DNA of 64,000 nt from Stappia sp. 28M-7 (GCF_014252955.1 NZ_JACMIA010000001.1:2192258-2256257), one strand, 5' to 3'; shown: positions 8,001 to 18,086, counted from the stretch's first letter. Notes: a model not told the origin generated them from the letters alone. A program made the numbers and translations.

Positions 8001-10566
8001 GCTGCGTTTGAAGCCGCGTTTCGACGGTATCGCGCTGGTCTCCGTGATGGCCGACCGCTTGATCGAAAGCCGGGTGGTCGAGGTCTCCGAAGGCGAGACG
8101 GAAATCGATCTTGCCGTGACCGACGACTGGGGGAGCGGCGCCTACGTTACCGCTACCCTTCTGCGCCCGATGGATATCGAGGCGAAGCGCATGCCCTCGC
8201 GCGTGCTCGGCCTGCAGTGGCTGTCCGTCGATCCCGGCGAGCGCCGGCACACGGTGGAAATCGATGCGCCGGAAACGATGCGCCCGCGCTCGACCATGGA
8301 AGTCGGTTTGACGATCTCCGGCCAGCCCGCAGGCAAGCCGGCCTTCGTGACGGTCGCAGCGGTCGATGTCGGCATCCTGAACCTCACGCGCTTCCAGACG
8401 CCGGATCCGGCGGGCTGGTATTTCGGTCAGCGCCGGCTTGGCGTCGAGATCCGCGATTATTACGGCGAGCTCATCGACCGCACGGTCGGCGATCTCGGGC
8501 TGGTGCGCTCAGGCGGCGACGGCGGAGGCCTCTCCTTTGCTGCTCCGCCCCCGCAGGAAGAGCCGATGGCGCTCTTCTCCGGCGTCGTGGAGACGGATGC
8601 GGACGGAAAGGCGACCGTGACCTTCGAGGTGCCCGACTTCAACGGCACTGTACGGCTCACGGCGGTTGCCTGGAGCGAGAGCGGCGTCGGACATGCCGAG
8701 AAGGACGTGACGGTGCGCGATCCGGTGGTGGTGACTGCCACACTGCCGCGCTTCCTCGCTCCGGAAGACCAGTCGCGTCTTCTCGTGGAGATCGACAACG
8801 TCGAAGGGGCTGCGGGCGACTACGTGCTGCAGGCTGCCGTCGAAGGACCGGTCTGGCTACAGGCGGAAGACGCCTCCCGCACTCTTTCGCTTGCCGCTGG
8901 CGAGCGCCAGACCCTGCGCATGCCGCTGATGGCGGAGACCGGCACGGGCGACGCTACCCTGACCCTGACGCTGGAAGGGCCGGACGGCCCGGTTGCCGAA
9001 AAGGTGCTGTCGCTCGGTGTTCGCGACACGATGCCGCCGCTGACGCGCCGGTCCTTCGTGACGCTGGCAGCCGGTGCCGGCCTGACGCTCGACGACGGCA
9101 CGCTGGCCGGGGTCGTTCCGGCGAGCGCCAGTGTAAGCGTTGCCGCCGGCGGGGCTGCGCGGATCGACATTCCGGGACTTCTCGGGGCGCTCGACCGCTA
9201 TCCTTACGGCTGCACGGAGCAGATGACGAGCCGTGCTCTGCCGCTGCTATATCTCAACGAGTTGGCCGTCGCGAGCGGCCTGAAGACCGACAGCGAGATC
9301 CGCGGTCGGATCGAGCAGGCCATCGTGCGGGTGCTGGGCAACCAGAGTTCGAACGGCTCGTTCGGCCTGTGGTCCAGCTTCGGTACGCAGGACACCTGGC
9401 TGGATGCGTATGTCACCGACTTCCTGCTGCGCGCCCGCGACCGGGATTACAACATCCCGACCCAGGCGTTGGAATCGGCTCTGGAGAACCTGGAAAACCG
9501 CATCGCCTACGCCTCCGACTTCGATGATGGCGGAGAGGGGATCGCCTATGCGCTCTACGTTCTGGCGAGTGCCGGGCGCGCCTCCATCGGCGACCTGCGC
9601 TACTATGCGGATGTGAAGCTCGGCGATTTCGCGACGCCTCTTGCCAAGTCGCAGATCGCCGCAGCGCTCTCCCTTTACGGCGAGAGCGGTCGGGCGGAGC
9701 GCGCCTTCGAGAACGCGGTCGATGGGACCGGTCAGCCGGAAAACACGAGCTATCGTGCCGACTATGGAACGGCCCTGCGCGACTCCGCCGGTGTGCTGGC
9801 CTATGTGACCCGTGCCAGCGCTGCCTCCGTCGATACCGCTGCCCTGACCCGCGAGGTCGCCAACCGGCAGGATTCAACGCCTGCTCTGTCCACCCAGGAC
9901 ATGGCCTGGCTGCTGGTGGCCGGTCACGAACTGGAGCAGAAGGCGGAGGCCGCGAGCTTTGCGGTCGACGGGACGGCAGTGAGCGGGCGGCTGGACCGGC
10001 GCGTGACCGGCGAGACCGTCTCCGGACAGCCCATGCGGGTCGAGAACCGGGGTGACAAGGCCGCCGATGTGGTGATCACCGTCACCGGACGCCCGGTCGA
10101 GCCGCAGCCGGCGGGCGGAACGGGCTACAGCATCACCCGTACGCTCTACGACCTAGACGGGAACGAGCTTTCGCCTGATGCGGTGCCGCTCAATACCCGG
10201 GTCGCGGTCGTGCTGACGGTCACGCGCGACCGGCCGGGCAAGGGGCGGATCATGGTTGTCGACCGCTTGCCGGCCGGTCTGGTGATCGACAATCCGAGGC
10301 TGGTCCGCTCGGGCGATCTCGGCGGTCTCGACTGGCTGTCGACGGTCGACAATACCGACCATGTCGAGTTCCGCGACGACCGCTTCGTCGTCGCGCTGGA
10401 CGAGTCCCAGCAGAACATCGACGTCATGACCTTCGCCTATCTGGCGAGGGCGGCGCTGCCGGGCAGCTTCGCCCATCCGCCGGCAACCGTGGAGGACATG
10501 TACCGGCCCGACCTCGCGGCCCGCACCGACACGGGGCGGCTCGAGGTGCTCGGCCCGCTGCGCTGA
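5053..10566 (+). CDS. Alpha-2-macroglobulin family protein with thioester and N-terminal PAN domain
   Basis: Large periplasmic protein of 1837 residues related to bacterial alpha-2-macroglobulin (YfhM/ECAM). These proteins trap proteases through an exposed bait region and a reactive thioester. A signal peptide ends near ATPHALAQE. It is followed by a cysteine-rich PAN/Apple-like module (about residues 45-105, with four cysteines), then macroglobulin domains. The bait region is probably near RSGGDGGGLSFAAPPPQEEP, followed by the conserved LPRFLAPED segment and the thioester GCTEQ (Cys1387 to Gln1390). I chose the ATG at 5053 because the purine-rich GGGGGGAC precedes it and it opens a proper signal peptide. 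No lipobox cysteine is seen, unlike the E. coli lipoprotein. The PBP1C gene follows 24 bases later, the known partner arrangement. Confidence 0.93.
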   Translation: MHGRFGTFGLGGILVPALAGVLAFALAATPHALAQEAGERRIVTVDDADYFGADFRTLKEVDLDTCKTACLDSNQCRAFTYNTSARWCFMKSDVGQLQSFAGAVAGRVVTVARRDDASRKARSEELSFLSRSLMDDAAAYARRLPRNFKAGGESVGQLESQARTAFGSRNFDEAERQFARALTLDVERNDLWSGLVGSLLAQKPSDWQRRNQVETDSTLAAINTYLTAASEDERVSALDLLASSLERRQLYKPAIKALRAGLALDEVPARRERYDVMVATHGFRILDHQVDSDAVNPRICVVFSDTLQRGADFSPFVQVTGEGTYSVEGDGAQVCVDGIRHGDRYALQLRSGIPSADGEKLEKSANLTVYVRDRAPTVRFLGRAYVLPAGDGATIPLVTVNTKTVETEIYRIGERGLTPALRDSRILSQLNNYQSEQVRDEYGEKLWSGTVETELRLNQDVTTAVPVADFGLTMQPGIYAMVARAREDKQNEWGPWATQWFLVSDLGISSYTGSQETVVSVRKLSDAGPVEGAKVRLVAVNNDILGETTSDAQGFARFAPGLSRGTGGRAPALVSVETPGNADYAFLDLTKPAFDLSDRGVEGRAAPGPVDVFAWLDRGVFRPGETVHVGAMARDREAMAVADLPLTFIYERPDGVEYSRVQVSEAGAGGRAHALEIPASAQQGSWSVRVHADPKGEALARLSFLVEDYQPERVDFTPETEAKVFDPEAPPTLSLQASFLYGAPASAQRVEGEVVVSPTRQFPGYAGYTFGLADEQIWPERTPLPDGVVTDEEGKVSFTLPVPQLQPTTAGYTAKVVTRVVEAGGRYVERSLDLPVLADGRRIGIKPAFDGGVDEGAPAEFELVALDRQAERISADVQWTLSRIDTRYQWYRADGRWSFEPVTTSRRVATGELSLAADQAGRLSVPVEWGEYRLEVAANGAEPAATSITFNAGWYVSSASSQTPDVLDVGLDKKAYRSGDTAKLRLKPRFDGIALVSVMADRLIESRVVEVSEGETEIDLAVTDDWGSGAYVTATLLRPMDIEAKRMPSRVLGLQWLSVDPGERRHTVEIDAPETMRPRSTMEVGLTISGQPAGKPAFVTVAAVDVGILNLTRFQTPDPAGWYFGQRRLGVEIRDYYGELIDRTVGDLGLVRSGGDGGGLSFAAPPPQEEPMALFSGVVETDADGKATVTFEVPDFNGTVRLTAVAWSESGVGHAEKDVTVRDPVVVTATLPRFLAPEDQSRLLVEIDNVEGAAGDYVLQAAVEGPVWLQAEDASRTLSLAAGERQTLRMPLMAETGTGDATLTLTLEGPDGPVAEKVLSLGVRDTMPPLTRRSFVTLAAGAGLTLDDGTLAGVVPASASVSVAAGGAARIDIPGLLGALDRYPYGCTEQMTSRALPLLYLNELAVASGLKTDSEIRGRIEQAIVRVLGNQSSNGSFGLWSSFGTQDTWLDAYVTDFLLRARDRDYNIPTQALESALENLENRIAYASDFDDGGEGIAYALYVLASAGRASIGDLRYYADVKLGDFATPLAKSQIAAALSLYGESGRAERAFENAVDGTGQPENTSYRADYGTALRDSAGVLAYVTRASAASVDTAALTREVANRQDSTPALSTQDMAWLLVAGHELEQKAEAASFAVDGTAVSGRLDRRVTGETVSGQPMRVENRGDKAADVVITVTGRPVEPQPAGGTGYSITRTLYDLDGNELSPDAVPLNTRVAVVLTVTRDRPGKGRIMVVDRLPAGLVIDNPRLVRSGDLGGLDWLSTVDNTDHVEFRDDRFVVALDESQQNIDVMTFAYLARAALPGSFAHPPATVEDMYRPDLAARTDTGRLEVLGPLR

Positions 10567-10590
10567 CGCCGCAACCGGAAGGGGCGGCAA

Positions 10591-12708
10591 GTGGCGCGGA
10601 CCGGACAGGGCAGGCGATTGCGGCGGCTGGCGATCGGCCTGTGCTGCATCGTCGTTCTGTGCGTCCTCGCCATCGGCGCGACCCTGGGCGCTCAGGTCTT
10701 CTCGCTCGGCCGGGAGGATCTGCCCGGCGCTGTCGAGATGTCCCGCTCGGTCAGCGATCGCAACGGGCGCCTGTTGCGCGCGTTCCAGACCAGCGACGAC
10801 CGGTGGCGAATGCCTGTGTCGCCCGATGAGGTGGACCCGCTCTACCTGTCGATGCTGCTCGCCTACGAGGACAGGCGCTTTCACGACCATCACGGTGTCG
10901 ATCCGCTGGCGATCCTGCGGGCCGGCTGGCAACTGGCGACCAACGGGCGGATCGTTTCGGGTGCCTCGACCCTGACCATGCAGACTGCGCGGCTTCTGAC
11001 GGAAGCGCCGACGCGCTCGCCCTTGTCGAAGTGGCGCCAGATCGTGCTGGCCCTGGCGCTCGAGCGGCATCTCGACAAGGATGAGATCCTGTCGCTCTAC
11101 CTCGCGCGCGCACCCTTCGGCGGCAACATCGAGGGTGTGCGGGCGGCAAGCCACGCGTGGTTTGGCAAGGAACCGGCGCGGCTGACCCCGGCGCAGGCGG
11201 CGCTGCTGGTGGCTCTGCCGCAATCGCCGGAAGCGCGCCGGCCCGACCGGTTCCCCGAAGCTGCGCGCAGTGCCCGCGACCGGGTCCTGCAGACAGCGAT
11301 GGAGGCAGGTCTTTTGCCCCCCGGTGACGTCGCAGCAGCGAGCCGCGAGGCGGTCCCTGCGCGCCGGCGACCGGTGCCGATGCTTGCCCCGCACGCGACG
11401 CGGCAGGCGCTCGCCCGCAATGAGGCAACCGACCAGCGGCTGACCATCGAAGCGGACTTGCAGGCGCGGCTGGAGGCGATGGTGGCGGAGCGGGCCGGCC
11501 GGCTCGGCAGCCATGTGTCCGTCGCCTTGATCGTTGCCGACAATGCGAGCGGCCAGATCCTGGCGCGTGTCGGCTCAGCGGACCTGCTGTCGCAGGCACG
11601 CCGCGGCCATGTCGACATGAGCGGTGCGATCCGCTCTCCGGGTTCAACGCTGAAGCCGCTGATCTACGGATTGGCCTTCGAGCAGGGCGTGGCCCATCCC
11701 GACAGCCTGATCGAGGACCGGCCGACCACAGTCGCCGGCTACAGCCCGACCAATTTCGATCTGTCGTTTCAAGGAACTGTTCGCGTTCGCGAGGCGCTGA
11801 CTGCCTCGCTCAATGTGCCGGCGGTGACGCTTCTCGATGCGGTCGGTGTGTCGCGCTTCGTGTCGCGGCTGAAGCGGGCCGGGGCGACGCCCCGTTTCCC
11901 GCAGGGCGAGGCGCCGGGCTTGGCCGTGGCGCTCGGCGGCTTCGGCATCTCGCTTCGCGAGCTCGTTGCCCTTTATGCCGGAATCGCGCGCGGAGGCACG
12001 GCCATCTCGCTGCACGAGAGCCTGGCAGCGGGTACGGATGAACCGGGAGTGGGCGAGGCCTTGCGCAGCGACGACCGCCGTTTTCTGTCGGAAATGGCCG
12101 CTTGGCGTATCGCCGACATCCTGTCCGAAGTGCCGCCGCCGGATACGGCGAATGGTGCCGGAATCGCCTACAAGACCGGCACCTCCTACGGCTATCGCGA
12201 TGCCTGGGCCGTCGGGTTCGACGGGCGCCATACCATCGGGGTCTGGGTCGGCCGCGCAGACGGCACGCCGGTGCCGGGACTGACGGGCTACAAGTCCGCC
12301 GCACCGCTTCTGTTCGACGCTTTCCAGCGGGTGGCAGCCCGCAGGACGCCGCTGCCGCAGCCTCCGAAGGAGTTCGACCCGGTGGCAGACGCCGTGCCCG
12401 CACCGTTGCGCTATGCCCGCACGGCGACGCGTCCCGACGGCATGCACACGCAGAGCGGGCCGGAAATCTTCTATCCGCCGGATGGCGCGACGGTCGATCT
12501 CGGTCTTGGAGAAGGCAGCGAGGCGGCGCTCGTCGTGAAGTTGCGGCGGGGTAGGGCCCCGTTTCTCTGGCTGGCCAACGGGGCGCCCGTTGCCAGCGGT
12601 CCCTTCGCGACCTCGCTCGTCTGGCAGCCGGACGGGCCGGGCGCCTCGACCATTTCGGTCATCGATGCCGATGGTAATTCCGCCCGCGTGACGCTGGATC
12701 TGAGGTAG
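10591..12708 (+). CDS. pbpC: Penicillin-binding protein 1C
   Basis: Bifunctional peptidoglycan glycosyltransferase and transpeptidase-like protein of 705 residues in the inner membrane, facing the periplasm. After one N-terminal membrane helix, the glycosyltransferase domain shows EDRRFHDHHGVD and GASTLTMQTARLL. The penicillin-binding domain has SPGSTLKP (Ser352, Lys355), a SLN motif and KTGTSYGYRDAW (Lys528). The C-terminal PBP1C-specific beta domain ends the protein. The start is GTG at 10591, preceded by GGAAGGGG. It is almost certainly co-transcribed with the alpha-2-macroglobulin gene 24 bases upstream, the widespread pair thought to repair and defend the wall after proteolytic attack. 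Confidence 0.95.
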   Translation: MARTGQGRRLRRLAIGLCCIVVLCVLAIGATLGAQVFSLGREDLPGAVEMSRSVSDRNGRLLRAFQTSDDRWRMPVSPDEVDPLYLSMLLAYEDRRFHDHHGVDPLAILRAGWQLATNGRIVSGASTLTMQTARLLTEAPTRSPLSKWRQIVLALALERHLDKDEILSLYLARAPFGGNIEGVRAASHAWFGKEPARLTPAQAALLVALPQSPEARRPDRFPEAARSARDRVLQTAMEAGLLPPGDVAAASREAVPARRRPVPMLAPHATRQALARNEATDQRLTIEADLQARLEAMVAERAGRLGSHVSVALIVADNASGQILARVGSADLLSQARRGHVDMSGAIRSPGSTLKPLIYGLAFEQGVAHPDSLIEDRPTTVAGYSPTNFDLSFQGTVRVREALTASLNVPAVTLLDAVGVSRFVSRLKRAGATPRFPQGEAPGLAVALGGFGISLRELVALYAGIARGGTAISLHESLAAGTDEPGVGEALRSDDRRFLSEMAAWRIADILSEVPPPDTANGAGIAYKTGTSYGYRDAWAVGFDGRHTIGVWVGRADGTPVPGLTGYKSAAPLLFDAFQRVAARRTPLPQPPKEFDPVADAVPAPLRYARTATRPDGMHTQSGPEIFYPPDGATVDLGLGEGSEAALVVKLRRGRAPFLWLANGAPVASGPFATSLVWQPDGPGASTISVIDADGNSARVTLDLR

Positions 12709-12719
12709 GGGCAGGCGCT

Positions 12720-12739
12720 GCGTCTGTTACCTCAGACGC
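12720..12739. terminator. Dyad between convergent pbpC and hydrolase genes
   Basis: GCGTCTG (12720-12726) and CAGACGC (12733-12739) form a perfect 7-base stem around the hydrolase stop codon, between convergent genes. No T-tract follows on either side, so termination by it alone is uncertain. Confidence 0.3.
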
Positions 12740-13611
12740 GACAGGAACCTGGCGATCACGCCCTGGGTTTCCGCGTCCCACAACAACGGGGCGTGACCCT
12801 CGTTGGCAATCGTGTGCCGCTCGAGCCCCGGACTGCGCTGTTTCATCTGCGAGTAGGTCTCGGTGCTCAGAATATCCGAGTGAGCCCCCCGGATCGCCAG
12901 CATCGGCACGCTGGCGATCGCATCGAAGACGGGCCAGAGATCCGGCAATGCGGTCTCGTCGTCGATGGTACCCAGCGTGTTGGCGAGACGCGCGTCGTAG
13001 TCGAGTTGGATCCCGTCCTCGGTCTCCACGTAGAGCTGCCGGGCGAGCCGCAGCCAGCCTTGCGCAGCGACATCGGGAAACTGGCTACCGAGTGCGCCAT
13101 GCAACCGCTCTGCCGCCTCCTGCCAGGTGTCGACGCGCATGTTGCTGCCGATTTCGCCGGAGAGGCGCTTCAGCCCGCCGCGCTCGATTGCCGGCCCGAT
13201 ATCATTGAGCACGAGGCCCGCGACGCGATCGGGTGCGCGCCAGGCCAGCAGCATGCCATGCAGGCCTCCGCGCGAGGTCCCCACGATGGCAAGGCGGCCG
13301 AGCGACAGGGACTCGAGCCCCGCGTCGATGTCCTGTGCCTCGCGTGCGATGGAGTAGGTCCGCCAGTCCGGGTGCCGTCCCGAACGCCCCCTGCCGCGAT
13401 AGTCCATGGCGATGACCCGATGTCCGCAGCCGGCGAGATAGCGGGCGAGCGGCGCGAAGTCGCGCGTGTTGCGCGACAGACCGGGCAGGCAGAGGACGTC
13501 GAGAGCGATGCCGTTCTGCGGTTCCCATACGGTCGCGGACAGGGCGACGCCATCGTCCGAACGCCATTCGTGGTAGTGCGGCTGTGCGCCTGCTGCCTCT
13601 GCTGTATCCAT
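12727..13611 (-). CDS. Alpha/beta-fold hydrolase
   Basis: Cytoplasmic alpha/beta hydrolase of about 294 residues and unknown substrate. LCLPGLSRNTRDFAPLARYL forms the oxyanion region, and AMDYRGRGRSG and VGTSRGGLHG give the nucleophile elbow with the catalytic Ser in GTSRGG. The C-terminal NEGHAPLLWD holds the catalytic His. I placed the start at the ATG at 13609-13611 (MDTAEAAGAQPHYHEW). An in-frame start at 13716 is possible but adds 35 residues that resemble no domain. It converges with pbpC and diverges from dapA. Relatives are often annotated as esterase or haloperoxidase-like, which is not firm evidence of function. Confidence 0.8.
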   Translation of the reverse strand: MDTAEAAGAQPHYHEWRSDDGVALSATVWEPQNGIALDVLCLPGLSRNTRDFAPLARYLAGCGHRVIAMDYRGRGRSGRHPDWRTYSIAREAQDIDAGLESLSLGRLAIVGTSRGGLHGMLLAWRAPDRVAGLVLNDIGPAIERGGLKRLSGEIGSNMRVDTWQEAAERLHGALGSQFPDVAAQGWLRLARQLYVETEDGIQLDYDARLANTLGTIDDETALPDLWPVFDAIASVPMLAIRGAHSDILSTETYSQMKQRSPGLERHTIANEGHAPLLWDAETQGVIARFLSRLR

Positions 13612-13735
13612 TTCCACCACCACGTTTTTCCAGGATTCGCTGAACTCGGAGAGATCATAGACACCGCGACGATGCGGCGAAAAGTGCCTTGCCGGCGAAG
13701 TCCGCCGCGGATGCACCGCGAAAGCCGGGTCGATG

Positions 13736-13764
13736 TTGCGTCGGTCCCGTGTGACGACTATTGT
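13736..13764 (+). promoter_or_regulatory. Candidate sigma-70 promoter for dapA
   Basis: TTGCGT (13736-13741), a 17-base spacer, then TATTGT (13759-13764). This lies about 50 bases upstream of the dapA ATG in the divergent gap. Confidence 0.45.
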
Positions 13765-13816
13765 GCGCCTCCCGGACGGTCAGTCCGGTCAAACGCCACA
13801 CTCCAAGAGGTCCAGC

Positions 13817-14695
13817 ATGTTCAAGGGATCCATCCCCGCACTCGTCACGCCGTTTCGCAACGGAGCGGTCGATGAGAAAGCGTTCCAGGAGTTTGTGGAC
13901 TGGCAGATAAAAGAGGGCAGCCACGGCCTCGTTCCGGTGGGCACCACGGGCGAGAGCCCGACGCTCAGCCATGCGGAGCACAAGCGCGTCATCGAGCTGT
14001 GCATCGAGGCCGCCGGCGGCCGCGTTCCGGTGATGGCGGGCGCAGGCTCGAACAACACCGTCGAGGCCATCGATTTCGCGACCCATGCCGAGAAGGCCGG
14101 CGCGAATGCGCTGCTGATCGTGACGCCCTATTACAACAAGCCGAACCAGGCCGGCCTGATCGCCCACTATCGTGCGATCGATGCCGCCGTCGGCATCCCC
14201 ATCTACATCTACAATATCCCCGGCCGGTCGGTGATCGACATGCAGCCGGAGACGATGGCGGAGCTGTTCAGGACGTCGCGCAACATCAAGGGCGTGAAGG
14301 ACGCAACGGCGAACATGGCGCGTGCCAGCCGCCAGCGCGAGCTGTGCGGGCCGGAGTTCGTACAGCTGTCGGGCGAGGACATCACCGCGCTCGGCTTCAA
14401 CGCTCATGGCGGATCGGGTTGCATCTCGGTCACGGCGAATGTCGCGCCGCGGCTATGCTCGCAGTTCCAGGAAGCGATGCTGGCGGGCGATTTCGCGACC
14501 GCCCTGTCGATCCAGGACCGGCTGGCGCCGCTGCACAATGCGCTGTTCATCGAGCCGAACCCGACGGGTGCGAAATACGCCCTGTCGCTGCTCGGCAAGC
14601 TGGAGAACGAGCTGCGCCTGCCGCTGGTTCCGGTCTCCGAGCCCACCAAGGCCGCGATCCGCGATGCGATGACGCACGCGGGCCTGCTTAACTGA
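13817..14695 (+). CDS. dapA: 4-hydroxy-tetrahydrodipicolinate synthase
   Basis: Condenses pyruvate with aspartate semialdehyde, the first committed step to diaminopimelate and lysine. The 292 residues match the normal length. [13 protein letters not shown] contains Thr43/Thr44, TPYYNKPN contains Tyr106, [10 protein letters not shown] contains Tyr132 and Arg137, and GVKDATANM contains Lys161, which forms the Schiff base with pyruvate. The ATG at 13817 is preceded by AGAGG. smpB follows after 52 bases, with a GC hairpin at 14708-14734 (GCCGGGC/GCCCGGC) in between. Confidence 0.97.
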   Translation: MFKGSIPALVTPFRNGAVDEKAFQEFVDWQIKEGSHGLVPVGTTGESPTLSHAEHKRVIELCIEAAGGRVPVMAGAGSNNTVEAIDFATHAEKAGANALLIVTPYYNKPNQAGLIAHYRAIDAAVGIPIYIYNIPGRSVIDMQPETMAELFRTSRNIKGVKDATANMARASRQRELCGPEFVQLSGEDITALGFNAHGGSGCISVTANVAPRLCSQFQEAMLAGDFATALSIQDRLAPLHNALFIEPNPTGAKYALSLLGKLENELRLPLVPVSEPTKAAIRDAMTHAGLLN

Positions 14696-14747
14696 CAAGG
14701 ACGGTTTGCCGGGCGGTGCTTTGCGCTGCCCGGCGCCGCTAGTGACG

Positions 14748-15227
14748 ATGGCCAGCAAGAGCGCCGCCGACAGTAATCGAAAGCTTATCGCCGACAACCG
14801 CAAGGCCCGGTTCAACTACGAGATCGAGGACACGCTGGAGGCGGGGATCGAGCTCAAGGGAACCGAGGTGAAGGCGCTGCGCGACGGCAAGTCGATGATC
14901 GCCGAATCCTACGCCAGCTTCGAGGGCGGGGAGTTCTGGCTGATCAACTCCTACATTCCCGAATACCTGCAGGCAAACCGGTTCAACCACGAGCCGCGCC
15001 GCAAGCGCAAACTCCTGCTGCACAAGCGGGAGATGGCCAAGCTTGCCCTTGCCGTAGAAAAGGACGGCAAGACGATCGTTCCGCTGAAGCTCTACTTCAA
15101 CGACAAGGGACGGGCGAAGCTGGAACTGGCGCTTGCCAGGGGCAAGAAGCTGCATGACAAGCGCGAGACCGAGCGCAAGCGCGACTGGAATCGCGAGAAG
15201 GCACGCCTGTTGAAAACAGCTGGATAA
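14748..15227 (+). CDS. smpB: SsrA-binding protein SmpB
   Basis: Binds tmRNA and brings it to stalled ribosomes for trans-translation. The 159 residues show [21 protein letters not shown] and [19 protein letters not shown] at the start of the OB fold, then [16 protein letters not shown]. The basic tail [19 protein letters not shown] is needed for decoding-site entry. The ATG at 14748 is used here; a GTG two codons earlier (14742) is also possible. No tmRNA gene is visible in the window. It is probably co-transcribed with dapA. Confidence 0.96.
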   Translation: MASKSAADSNRKLIADNRKARFNYEIEDTLEAGIELKGTEVKALRDGKSMIAESYASFEGGEFWLINSYIPEYLQANRFNHEPRRKRKLLLHKREMAKLALAVEKDGKTIVPLKLYFNDKGRAKLELALARGKKLHDKRETERKRDWNREKARLLKTAG

Positions 15228-15314
15228 GCTGTGAATGGCTGAAGGCGGGTTTTCGTTTTGTTCTTCTGAATTTACTTGAAGAAACTGCCTCAACAGATTC
15301 GCAAGTTTGAAGAA

Positions 15315-15752
15315 TTAGCCTCGAAGGATCGTGGCCAAAAGATCCCGTCTTTCGCCTTCGATCGGAACCGGCCGCCTTGTGGATCGATCCACCTGGACGT
15401 GGACGAAACGCCCTTGTGCGCTGGCGCTGCCGCTCTCGTCCGCAAACAGGGCGATCTCATAGGACACAGACGAGCCGCCAAGCCGGCTAACCCGGATGCC
15501 GGCGGTCACCGTGCCCGGAAACGTGAGCTCGGCGAAGTAGGCGCATTGCGTCTCGACGACGAGAAACACCGTCTCGGAGTGGCGCGGATCGAGCACGCCT
15601 TCCTCGATCAGCCACCCGTTCACCGCCGTGTCGAAATAGCTCAGATACTCGACATTGTTGACGTGACCATAGATGTCGACGTCCATCCAGCGCGTGGGAA
15701 TGGCCCGGAAAAGGCGAAAGTCGTCACGGGTCAGCGGTATGGCGCGGGTCAT
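15315..15752 (-). CDS. 4HBT-family acyl-CoA thioesterase
   Basis: Hotdog-fold thioesterase of 145 residues that hydrolyses acyl-CoA in the cytoplasm. TRWMDVDIYGHVNNVEYLSYF is the family signature, with the catalytic Asp in the DVDIYGHVNN segment. The following VVETQCAYFAEL and SVSYEIALF fit the beta-sheet core. AAGGA lies 9 bases before the ATG. It follows parC on the minus strand by 21 bases and is likely in the same transcript. Chain-length preference cannot be read from the sequence. Confidence 0.88.
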   Translation of the reverse strand: MTRAIPLTRDDFRLFRAIPTRWMDVDIYGHVNNVEYLSYFDTAVNGWLIEEGVLDPRHSETVFLVVETQCAYFAELTFPGTVTAGIRVSRLGGSSVSYEIALFADESGSASAQGRFVHVQVDRSTRRPVPIEGERRDLLATILRG

Positions 15753-15773
15753 TCTGATTGATCCTTGGGCCCC

Positions 15774-18023
15774 TCAGAGCGTCCGGCGCCCGAACGTGTT
15801 GGTGCGCGGGAAACCGTTGGGCGGCAGGCGTCCGGCCTGGGCCCGGTCTCCGCGCCAGTCCGTCAGCTCTTCCATCTTGCGGTTGAAACTGCGTCCGGAC
15901 GAGTCCACCCACGACAGGCCTTCCTCGGCCTTGAACACCGTCACGTCGGACACGCCGCCATCGCGGTAACGCTGCAGTCGCACGCCACGTCCGCGCGACA
16001 TTTCCGCGACCTGCGCCAGCGGGAAGACGAGCAGCTTCCTGTTGCGCCCGATGATCGCCACCTGGTCGCCCTCGGCGGCAACGCAAAGCCGCGCCTCAAC
16101 GGGCATCGTGACGTTGAGGACCTGCTTGCCCTTGCGCGTGTTGGCGATGACGTCGGCCTCGTTGACCACGAAGCCCCGCGCCTCGTCGGAGACGACGAGA
16201 AGCTTGCGGTCGCCGCGATAGACGAACACGTCGACGACGTCCTGGCCTTCCTCCATGTCGACCATCAGGCGGATCGGTTCGCCATGGCCACGCCCCCCCG
16301 GCAGCTTGTCGGCGCCGAGGGTGAAGAACTTGCCGCCGGTCGTGAAAACGAGAAGCTTGTCCGTGGTCTCCGCCAAGAGGTGCAGCTTCAGGCTGTCATC
16401 CTGCTTGAAGGACAGGGACGACAGGTCGCTCTGGTGCCCCTTGAGGGCGCGGATCCAGCCCTTCTGCGAGATGACGACGGTAATCGGCTCCTTCTCGATC
16501 ATCGCCTGATGAATGTCCGTCAGGTCGTGTTCGGGGGCGTCGCCGAAGGTCGTGCGGCGCTTGCCGAGCGGCGTTTCGGGGCCATAGGCCTTGGCCATTT
16601 CGGCGATCTGTTTGCCGATCCTGGTCCACTGGCGGGCTTCCGATCCGAGCAGCGTCAGCAACTCGTCGCGCTCCGCCGTAAGCTTGTCGTGCTCCTTGCG
16701 GATCTCGATTTCCTCGAGCTTGCGCAGAGAGCGCAGGCGCATGTTGAGGATGGCTTCCGCCTGGACGTCCGACAGGTCGAATGTCGCCCTCAGCGAGGCT
16801 TTGGCATCGTCCTCCTCTCGGATGATGCGGATCACCTCGTCGAGGTTGAGATAGGCGATGAGATAGCCGCCTAGCACTTCCAGACGATGCTCGATCTGCG
16901 CCAAACGGTGCTGCGACCGGCGCACCAAGACGTCCTTGCGGTGATCGAGCCATTCCTGCAGGGCCTGCTTGATCCCCATGACCATGGGGATACGGCCGCC
17001 CGACAGGACGTTCATGTTGAGCGAGAAGCGGCTTTCCAGATCGGTCAGCTTGAACAGCGATTCCATCAGCAGCGCTGCATCGACGTTCTTGCTGCGCGGG
17101 ACGAGGACAAGGCGGACATCCTCGGCGGACTCGTCGCGCACGTCGTCCAGAAGTGGCAGCTTACGGGCCTGCAGCAGCTCCGCGATCTTCTCGATGAGCC
17201 GCGACTTCTGGACCTGATAGGGGATCTCGATGACCACCACCTGCCAGGTGCCACGGCCGAGATCTTCGACCTCCCAGCGGGCGCGCACGCGAAAGCCGCC
17301 GCGGCCGGTCTCGTAGGCCTCCAGGTAGGCGGCATCGCTCTTGACCAGAATGCCGCCGGTCGGGAAGTCCGGCCCCTGCACGAACTGCAGCAGTTCCTCG
17401 GTCGAGGCGCTTGGTGTCTTGATCAGATGCTGCGCGGCAGCACATAGTTCGCCGATATTGTGCGGCGGAATGGAGGTCGCCATACCGACGGCAATGCCGG
17501 CCGCGCCATTGGCCAGCAGGTTGGGAAACCCACCCGGCAGGACAATGGGTTCCTTGTCGAGCCCGTCATAGGTTTCGCGGAAGTCGACCGCGTCCTCGTC
17601 CAGCCCGTCGAGGGTGCGCACGGCGATGTCGGTGAGGCGCGCTTCGGTGTAGCGCATGGCCGCCGCGCTATCGCCGTCGATATTGCCGAAGTTGCCCTGG
17701 CCGTCGACCATCGGATAGCGAACGGCAAAATCCTGAGCCAGGCGGACCAGCGCGTCGTAGATCGCCTGGTCGCCATGCGGGTGGTATTTACCCATCACGT
17801 CGCCGACGACGCGGGCGCACTTCTTGAAGCCCGCATTCGGATCGAGCTTGAGCAGCCGCATCGCGTAGAGAAGCCGGCGGTGGACCGGCTTCAGCCCGTC
17901 ACGCACATCCGGCAGCGCACGATGGGTGATGGTCGACAGCGCGTAGGAGAGGTAGCGCTCCTCGAGCGCCGAGCGAAGGTCGACAGGCTCGATGCCACCT
18001 GGCGGAATCAGGTCTTTTCCCAT
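15774..18023 (-). CDS. parC: DNA topoisomerase IV subunit A
   Basis: Cleaves and passes DNA to decatenate daughter chromosomes, together with ParE. The 749 residues begin with the winged-helix and breakage domain. [17 protein letters not shown] covers the quinolone-resistance region, and [11 protein letters not shown] carries the catalytic Tyr125. The C-terminal region has beta-pinwheel blades ([27 protein letters not shown]). Its length and the lack of a gyrase box such as QRRGGKG favour ParC over GyrA. A thioesterase gene follows closely; recO lies 63 bases upstream. Confidence 0.95.
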   Translation of the reverse strand: MGKDLIPPGGIEPVDLRSALEERYLSYALSTITHRALPDVRDGLKPVHRRLLYAMRLLKLDPNAGFKKCARVVGDVMGKYHPHGDQAIYDALVRLAQDFAVRYPMVDGQGNFGNIDGDSAAAMRYTEARLTDIAVRTLDGLDEDAVDFRETYDGLDKEPIVLPGGFPNLLANGAAGIAVGMATSIPPHNIGELCAAAQHLIKTPSASTEELLQFVQGPDFPTGGILVKSDAAYLEAYETGRGGFRVRARWEVEDLGRGTWQVVVIEIPYQVQKSRLIEKIAELLQARKLPLLDDVRDESAEDVRLVLVPRSKNVDAALLMESLFKLTDLESRFSLNMNVLSGGRIPMVMGIKQALQEWLDHRKDVLVRRSQHRLAQIEHRLEVLGGYLIAYLNLDEVIRIIREEDDAKASLRATFDLSDVQAEAILNMRLRSLRKLEEIEIRKEHDKLTAERDELLTLLGSEARQWTRIGKQIAEMAKAYGPETPLGKRRTTFGDAPEHDLTDIHQAMIEKEPITVVISQKGWIRALKGHQSDLSSLSFKQDDSLKLHLLAETTDKLLVFTTGGKFFTLGADKLPGGRGHGEPIRLMVDMEEGQDVVDVFVYRGDRKLLVVSDEARGFVVNEADVIANTRKGKQVLNVTMPVEARLCVAAEGDQVAIIGRNRKLLVFPLAQVAEMSRGRGVRLQRYRDGGVSDVTVFKAEEGLSWVDSSGRSFNRKMEELTDWRGDRAQAGRLPPNGFPRTNTFGRRTL

Positions 18024-18086
18024 GTCTCATTCGCTACAGGCATTCGCCGCCCGAAGCAATGCGCGAGGCGCCGCCGATGGCGGTTT

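Noticed and set aside
4969-8250. 1093-codon open frame antisense to the alpha-2-macroglobulin gene
   Set aside because: It mirrors the coding strand of a clearly conserved gene. Its translation is Arg/His/Gly/Ala-rich with no domain, which is a known artefact in GC-rich DNA.
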